DNA of 64,000 nt, taken from Rutidosis leptorrhynchoides (taxonomy: Eukaryota > Streptophyta > Magnoliopsida > Asterales > Asteraceae). The notes below the pieces were generated by a model. The model was not told the DNA's origin. It made no database searches and saw nothing but the letters and a program-made list of their open reading frames with translations. The stretch lies in the NCBI RefSeq assembly GCF_046630445.1, contig NC_092337.1:185944501-186008500 (forward strand), in the 5' to 3' direction. Below are positions 56,917 to 64,000 of the stretch, one piece after another (the stretch's first letter is position 1; every line of letters starts with the position of its first letter). The position numbers were made by a program, and so were the translations under genes.

Positions 56917-59900
56917 TGTCCCGTTCTTATTGATTAAAAACGTTCCATATTAATTGATTTCGTTGCGAGGTTTTGACCTCTATATGAGACGTTTTTCAAA
57001 GACTGCATTCATTTTTAAAACAAACCATAACCTTTATTTCATAGATAAAGGTTTTAAAAAGCTTTACGTAGATTATCAAATAATGATAATCTAAAATATC
57101 CTGTTTACACACGACCATTACATAATGGTTTACAATACAAATATGTTACAACAAAATAAGTTTCTTGAATGCAGTTTTTACACAATATCATACAAGCATG
57201 GACTCCAAATCTCGTCCTTATTTAACTATGCGACAGCGGAAGCTCTTAATAATCACCTGAGAATAAACATGCTTAAAACGTCAACAAAAATGTTGGTGAG
57301 TTATAGGTTTAACCTATATATATCAAATCATAATAATAGACCACAAGATTTCATATTTCAATACACATCCCATACATAGAGATAAAAATCATTCATATGG
57401 TGAACACCTGGTAACCGACATTAACAAGATGCATATATATAAGAATATCCCCATCATTCCGGGACACCCTTCGGATATGATATAAATTTCGAAGTACTAA
57501 AGCATCCGGTACTTTGGATGGGGCTTGTTGGGCCCGATAGATCTATCTTTAGGATTCGCGTCAATTAGGGTGTCTGTTCCCTAATTCTTAGATTACCAGA
57601 CTTAATAAAAAGGGGCATATTCGATTTCGATAATTCAACCATAGAATGTAGTTTCACGTACTTGTGTCTATTTTGTAAATCATTTATAAAACCTGCATGT
57701 ATTCTCATCCCAAAAATATTAGATTTTAAAAGTGGGACTATAACTCACTTTCACAGATTTTTTTACTTCGTCGGGAAGTAAGACTTGGCCACTGTTGATT
57801 CACGAACCTATAACAATATATACATATATATTAAAGTATGTTCAAAATATATTTACAACACTTTTAATATATTTTGATGTTTTAAGTTTATTAAGTCAGC
57901 TGTCCTCGTTAGTAACCTATAACTAGTTGTCCACAGTTAGATGTACAGAAATAAATCGATAAATATTATCTTGAATCAATCCACGACCCAGTGTATACGT
58001 ATCTCAGTATTGATCACAAGTCAAACAATATATATTTTGGAATCAACCTCAACCCTGTATAGCTAACTCCAACATTCACATATAGAGTGTCTATGGTTGT
58101 TCCGAAATATATATAGATGTGTCGACATGATAGGTCGAAACATTGTATACGTGTCTATGGTATCTCAAGATTACATAATATACAATACAAGTTGATTAAG
58201 TTATGGTTGGAATAGATTTGTTACCAATTTTCACGTAGCTAAAATGAGAAAAATTATCCAATCTTGTTTTACCCATAACTTCTTCATTTTAAATCCGTTT
58301 TGAGTGAATCAAATTGCTATGATTTCATATTGAACTCTATTTTATGAATCTAAACAGAAAAAGTATAGGTTTATAGTCGGAAAAATAAATTACAAGTCGT
58401 TTTTGTAAAGGTAGTCATTTCAGTCGAAAGAACGACGTCTAGATGACTATTTTAGAAAACATACTTCCACTTTGAGTTTAACCATAATTTTTGGATATAG
58501 TTTCATGTTCATAATAAAAATCATTTTCTCAGAATAACAACTTTTAAATCAAAGTTTATCATAGTTTTTAATTAACTAACCCAAAACAGCCCGCGGTGTT
58601 ACTACGACGGCGTAAATCCGGTTTTACGGTGTTTTTCGTGTTTCCAGGTTTTAAATCATTAAGTTAGCATATCATATAGATATAGAACATGTGTTTAGTT
58701 GATTTTAAAAGTCAAGTTAGAAGGATTAACTTTTGTTTGCGAACAAGTTTAGAATTAACTAAACTATGTTCTAGTGATTACAAGTTTAAACCTTCGAATA
58801 AGATAGCTTTATATGTATGAATCGAATGATGTTATGAACATCATTACTACCTTAATTTCCTTGGATAAACCTACTGGAAAAGAGAAAAATGGATCTAGCT
58901 TCAATGGATCCTTGGATGGCTCGAAGTTCTTGAAGCAGAATCATGACACGAAAACAAGTTCAAGTAAGATCATCACTTGAAATAAGATTGTTATAGTTAT
59001 AGAAATTGAACCAAAGTTTGAATATGATTATTACCTTGTATTAGAATGATAACCTACTGTAAGAAACAAAGATTTCTTGAGGTTGGATGATCACCTTACA
59101 AGATTGGAAGTGAGCTAGCAAACTTGAAAGTATTCTTGATTTTATGAAACTAGAACTTTTGGAATTTATGAAGAACACTTAGAACTTGAAGATAGAACTT
59201 GAGAGAGATCAATTAGATGAAGAAAATTGATGAATGAAAGTTTTTGTAGGTGTTTTTGGTCGTTGGTGTATGGATTAGATATAAAGGATATGTAATTTTG
59301 TTTTCATGTAAATAAGTCATGAATGATTACTCATATTTTTGTAATTTTATGAGATATTTCATGCTAGTTGCCAAATGATGGTTCCCACATGTGTTAGGTG
59401 ACTCACATGGGCTGCTAAGAGCTGATCATTGGAGTGTATATACCAATAGTACATACATCTAAAAGCTGTGTATTGTACGAGTACGAATACGGGTGCATAC
59501 GAGTAGAATTGTTGATGAAACTGAACGAGGATGTAATTGTAAGAATTTTTGTTAAGTAGAAGTATTTTGATAAGTGTATTGAAGTCTTTCAAAAGTGTAT
59601 AAATACATATTAAAACACTACATGTATATACATTTTAACTGAGTCGTTAAGTCATCGTTAGTCGTTACATGTAAGTGTTGTTTTGAAACCTTTAGGTTAA
59701 CGATCTTGTTAAATGTTGTTAACCCAATGTTTATAATATCAAATGAGATTTTAAATTATTATATTATCATGATATTATCATGTATGAATATCTCTTAATA
59801 TGATATATATACATTAAATGTCTTTACAACGATAATCGTTACATATATGTCTCGTTTAAAAATCATTAAGTTAGTAGTCTTGTTTTTACATATGTAGTTC

Positions 59901-60166
59901 ATTGTTAATATACTTAATGATATGTTTACTTATCATAGTATCATGTTAACTATATATATATCCATATATATGTCATCATCTAGTTTTTACAAGTTTTAAC
60001 GTTCGTGAATCACCGGTCAACTTGGGTGGTCAATTGTCTATATGAAACATATTTCAATTAATCAAGTCTTAACAAGTTTGATTGCTTAACATGTTGGAAA
60101 CATTTAATCATGTAAATATCAATCTCAATTAATATATATAAACATGGAAAAGTTCGGGTCACTACA
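56917..60166 (-). repeat. 3' LTR of chromovirus E2
   Basis: Plus strand TGTCCCGTTC ... GGGTCACTACA; minus strand starts TGTAGTGACCC. Its left edge lies in the E1 Gag frame (TGAAA precedes it). The hairpin AAATTTCGTCCCGAAATTT (60184-60202) and the purine tract lie just beyond the right edge. Positions about 57355-57745 are nearly identical to the inverse of LARD 40330-40720. Confidence 0.85.
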
Positions 60167-60201
60167 GTACCTACCCGTTAAATAAATTTCGTCCCGAAAT
60201 T

Positions 60202-63200
60202 TTAAGATGTTGAAGGTGTTGACGAATCTTCTGGAAATAGATGCGGGTATTTCTTCTTCATCTGATCTTCACGCTCCCAGGTGAACTCGGGTCCTCTACG
60301 AGCATTCCATCGAACCTTAACAATTGGTATCTTGTTTTGCTTAAGTCTTTTAACCTCACGATCCATTATTTCGACGGGTTCTTCGATGAATTGAAGTTTT
60401 TCGTTGATTTGGATTTCATCTAACGGAATAGTGAGATCTTCTTTAGCAAAACATTTCTTCAAATTCGAGACGTGGAAAGTGTTATGTACAGCCGCGAGTT
60501 GTTGAGGTAACTCAAGTCGGTAAGCTACTGGTCCGACACGATCAATAATCTTGAATGGTCCAATATACCTTGGATTTAATTTCCCTCGTTTACCAAATCG
60601 AACAACGCCTTTCCAAGGTGCAACTTTAAGCATGACCATCTCTCCAATTTCAAATTCTATATCTTTTCTTTTAATGTCAGCGTAGCTCTTTTGTCGACTT
60701 TGGGCGGTTTTCAACCGTTGTTGAATTTGGATGATCTGTCTATCCCCCACTTCACTCCAACAAATCGGAGACCTGCACTTTCTACCATAAAGTGCTTCAA
60801 ACGGCGCCATCTCAATGCTTGCATGGTAGCTGTTGTTGTAGGAAAATTCTGCTAATGGTAGATGTCGATCCCAACTGTTTCCGAAATCAATAACACATGC
60901 TCGTAGCATGTCTTCAAGTGTTTGTATCGTCCTTTCGCTCTGCCCATCAGTTTGTGGATGATAGGCAGTACTCATGTCTAGACGAGTTCCTAATGCTTGC
61001 TGTAATGTCTGCCAGAATCTTGAAATAAATCTGCCATCCCTATCAGAGATAATAGAGATTGGTATTCCATGTCTGGATATGACTTCCTTCAAATATAGTC
61101 GTGCTAACTTCTCCATCTTGTCATCTTCTCTTATTGGCAGGAAGTGTGCTGATTTGGTGAGACGATCAACTATTACCCAAATAGTATCAAAACCACTTGC
61201 AGTCCTTGGCAATTTAGTGATGAAATCCATGGTAATGTTTTCCCATTTCCATTCTGGGATTTCGGGTTGTTGAAGTAGACCTGATGGTTTCTGATGCTCA
61301 GCTTTAACCTTAGAACACGTCAAACATTCTCCTACGTATTTAGCAACATCGGCTTTCATACCCGGCCACCAAAAATGTTTCTTGAGATCCTTGTACATCT
61401 TCCCCGTTCCAGGATGTATTGAGTATCTGGTTCTATGAGCTTCTCTAAGTACCATTTCTCTCATATCTCCAAATTTTGGTACCCAAATCCTTTCAGCCCT
61501 ATACCGGGTTCCGTCTTCCCGAATATTAAGATGCTTCTCCGATCCTTTGGGTATTTCATCCTTTAAATTTCCCTCTTTTAAAACTCCTTGTTGCGCCTCC
61601 TTTATTTGAGTAGTAATGTTATTATGAATCATTATATTCATAGATTTTACTCGAATGGGTTCTCTGTCCTTCCTGCTCAAGGCATCGGCTACCACATTTG
61701 CCTTCCCCGGGTGGTAACGAATCTCAAAGTCGTAATCATTCAATAATTCAATCCACCTACGCTGCCTCATATTCAGTTGTTTCTGATTAAATATGTGTTG
61801 AAGACTTTTGTGGTCGGTATATATAATACTTTTGACCCCATATAAGTAGTGCCTCCAAGTCTTTAATGCAAAAACAACCGCGCCTAATTCCAAATCATGC
61901 GTCGTATAATTTTGTTCGTGAATCTTTAATTGTCTAGACGCATAAGCAATCACCTTCGTTCGTTGCATTAATACACAACCGAGACCTTGCTTTGATGCGT
62001 CACAATAAATCACAAAATCATCATTCCCTTCAGGCAATGACAATATAGGTGCCGTAGTTAGCTTTTTCTTCAATAACTGAAACGCTTTCTCTTGTTCATC
62101 ATTCCATTCAAATTTCTTCCCTTTATGCGTTAATGCAGTCAAGGGTTTTGCTATTCTGGAAAAGTCTTGGATGAACCTTCTGTAGTAACCAGCTAGTCCT
62201 AAAAACTGGCGTATGTGTTTCGGAGTTTTCGGGGTTTCCCACTTTTCAACAGTTTCTATCTTTGCCGGATCCACCTTAATACCTTCTTTGTTCACTATGT
62301 GACCGAGGAATTGAACTTCTTCCAACCAAAATGCACACTTTGAAAACTTAGCGTACAATTCTTCCTTCCTCAATACTTCTAACACCTTTCTCAAATGTTC
62401 ACCGTGTTCTTGGTCATTCTTTGAGTAAATAAGTATGTCATCAATGAAAACAATGACAAACTTGTCAAGGTATGGTCCACACACTCGGTTCATAAGGTCC
62501 ATGAACACAGCTGGTGCATTAGTTAAACCAAATGGCATGACCATAAACTCGTAATGACCGTAACGTGTTCTGAAAGCAGTCTTTGGAATATCATCTTCTT
62601 TCACCCGCATTTGATGATACCCGGAACGTAAGTCAATCTTTGAATAAACAGACGAGCCTTGTAGTTGATCAAATAAGTCATCGATTCTCGGTAGTGGGTA
62701 GCGGTTCTTGATGGTAAGTTTGTTCAACTCTCGGTAGTCGATACACAACCTGAATGTACCATCTTTCTTCTTGACAAACAAAACAGGAGCTCCCCATGGT
62801 GATGTGCTTGGTCGAATGAAACCACGCTCTAAAAGTTCTTGTAATTGGCTTTGCAGTTCTTTCATCTCGCTGGGTGCGAGTCTGTAAGGAGCACGAGCTA
62901 TTGGTGCAGCTCCTGGTACAAGATCTATTTGAAATTCAACGGATCGATGTGGGGGTAATCCCGGTAATTCTTTCGGAAATACATCGGGAAATTCTTTTGC
63001 AATGGGAACATCATTGATGCTCTTTTCTTCAGTTTGTACTTTCTCGATGTGTGCTAGAACAGCATAGCAACCTTTTCTTATTAGTTTTTGTGCCTTCAAA
63101 TTACTAATAAGATGTAGCTTCGTGTTGCCCTTTTCTCCGTACACCATTAAGGGTTTTCCTTTTTCTCGTATAATGCGAATTGCATTTTTGTAACAAACGA

Positions 63201-63878
63201 TCTCCGCTTTCACTTCTTTCAACCAGTCCATACCGATTATCACATCAAAACTCCCTAACTCTACTGGTATCAAATCAATCTTAAATGTTTCGCTAACCAG
63301 TTTAATTTCTCTATTCCGACATATATTATCTGCTGAAATTAATTTACCATTTGCTAATTCGAGTAAAAATTTACTATCCAAAGGCGTCAATGGACAACTT
63401 AATTTAGCACAAAAATCTCTACTCATATAGCTTCTATCCGCACCCGAATCAAATAAAACGTAAGCAGATTTATTGTCAATAAGAAACGTACCCGTAACAA
63501 GCTCCGGGTCTTCCTGTGCCTCTACCGCATTAATATTGAAAACTCTTCCACGGCCTTGTCCATTCGTGTTCTCCTGGTTCGGGCAATTTCTAATAATGTG
63601 GCCTGGTTTTCCACATTTATAACAAACTACATTGGCATAACTTGCTCCGACACTACTTGCTCCGCCATTACTCGTTCCGACACCATTTGTTCCTTTCGTT
63701 CTATTAACCCCTGGTCCGTAGACCTCACACTTCGCCGCGCTATGACCATTTCTTTTACACTTGTTGCAAAATTTGGTGCAGAACCCCGAGTGATTCTTTT
63801 CACACCTTTGGCATAGCTGCTTCTGATTGTTGTTGTTGTTGCGGTTATTATTGTTGTTGGGATGATTGTTGTAGTTGC

Positions 63879-63909
<31 letters not shown>

Positions 63910-64000
63910 GGGCCGTTTGTTGTAGTTGCGATTGATGTTGCGATTGTTGGGATAATTGTTGCGATTATTGTTGTAATTGCTGTTGTTGTTGTATTGGTGA
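60202..64000 (-). CDS. Chromovirus E2 gag-pol, open to window edge
   Basis: The frame is open across the window end, so the Gag start is not seen. From the edge: Asn-rich linker from an AAC-type repeat, zinc-knuckle cluster ([40 protein letters not shown]), protease FDSGADRSY, reverse transcriptase (FIDD), RNase H ([25 protein letters not shown]), integrase with H, H, C, C ([10 protein letters not shown] to CLTCSK) and a D,D-35-E core (TMDF, SDRDGRF, DGQSERT), a GPY-like region, FHVSNLKKC, and a C-terminal chromodomain ([16 protein letters not shown]). Compared with E1 and G1 it lacks about 14 residues just after CWSEVGDRQ, in frame. This is the most complete element in the window and a candidate autonomous copy, pending its 5' half. 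Confidence 0.9.

Overview
This is a window of plant nuclear DNA. The evidence is one intron-containing NAC transcription-factor gene of the vascular VND class, set in AT-rich sequence packed with nested LTR retrotransposons (Ty3/gypsy chromovirus-type and Athila-like, plus Ty1/copia remnants). It is a eudicot-like genome; the element types would fit Asteraceae, but the species cannot be read from the sequence. About four fifths of the window is mobile DNA.

Layout. 1-5,660: two minus-strand Ty3/gypsy gag-pol fragments (G1) share one 2.27-kb LTR (2221-4494). 5,665-24,805: remnants of a Ty1/copia gag-pol gene, split by an 18,283-bp insertion (6384-24666). That insertion is the most unusual object here. 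It is a tail-to-tail, imperfectly palindromic composite of two different Athila-like non-autonomous elements. Its outer LTRs point inward and are nearly identical, and the whole unit is flanked by a 6-bp direct repeat GCCCAT. The left half carries an intact gag-protease gene (9578-12295) with no pol. The right half carries an ORF1-like gene on the minus strand (20111-21457) that appears to need a spliced first exon (22095-22136). A short foldback joins the halves near 16,062. 24,810-30,590: a decayed minus-strand chromovirus with its 3' LTR. 30,572-32,800: an unidentified minus-strand element with a coiled-coil ORF, an initiator-Met primer-binding site and a TATA-containing promoter.

34,040-36,902: the NAC gene, three exons, 352 aa, with a GC-AG second intron. 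37,311-47,741: a 10.4-kb non-coding LTR retrotransposon (LARD-like) whose LTR shares a long near-identical block with the autonomous chromovirus at 56.9-64 kb. 47,742-50,285: AT-rich non-genic DNA with two Helitron-like 3' ends. 50,286-64,000: two nested minus-strand chromoviruses. E1 (LTR 50286-52801, gag-pol 52849-56916) is interrupted in gag by E2 (LTR 56917-60166, gag-pol 60202 to the window edge), whose visible pol frame is open.

How the parts relate. E2 has every visible enzymatic motif and is the best candidate for an autonomous driver of the LARD. The Athila-like composite carries gag-protease and ORF1 on separate, pol-less units and would need polymerase and integrase supplied in trans. 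The NAC gene is the only host gene I can support.
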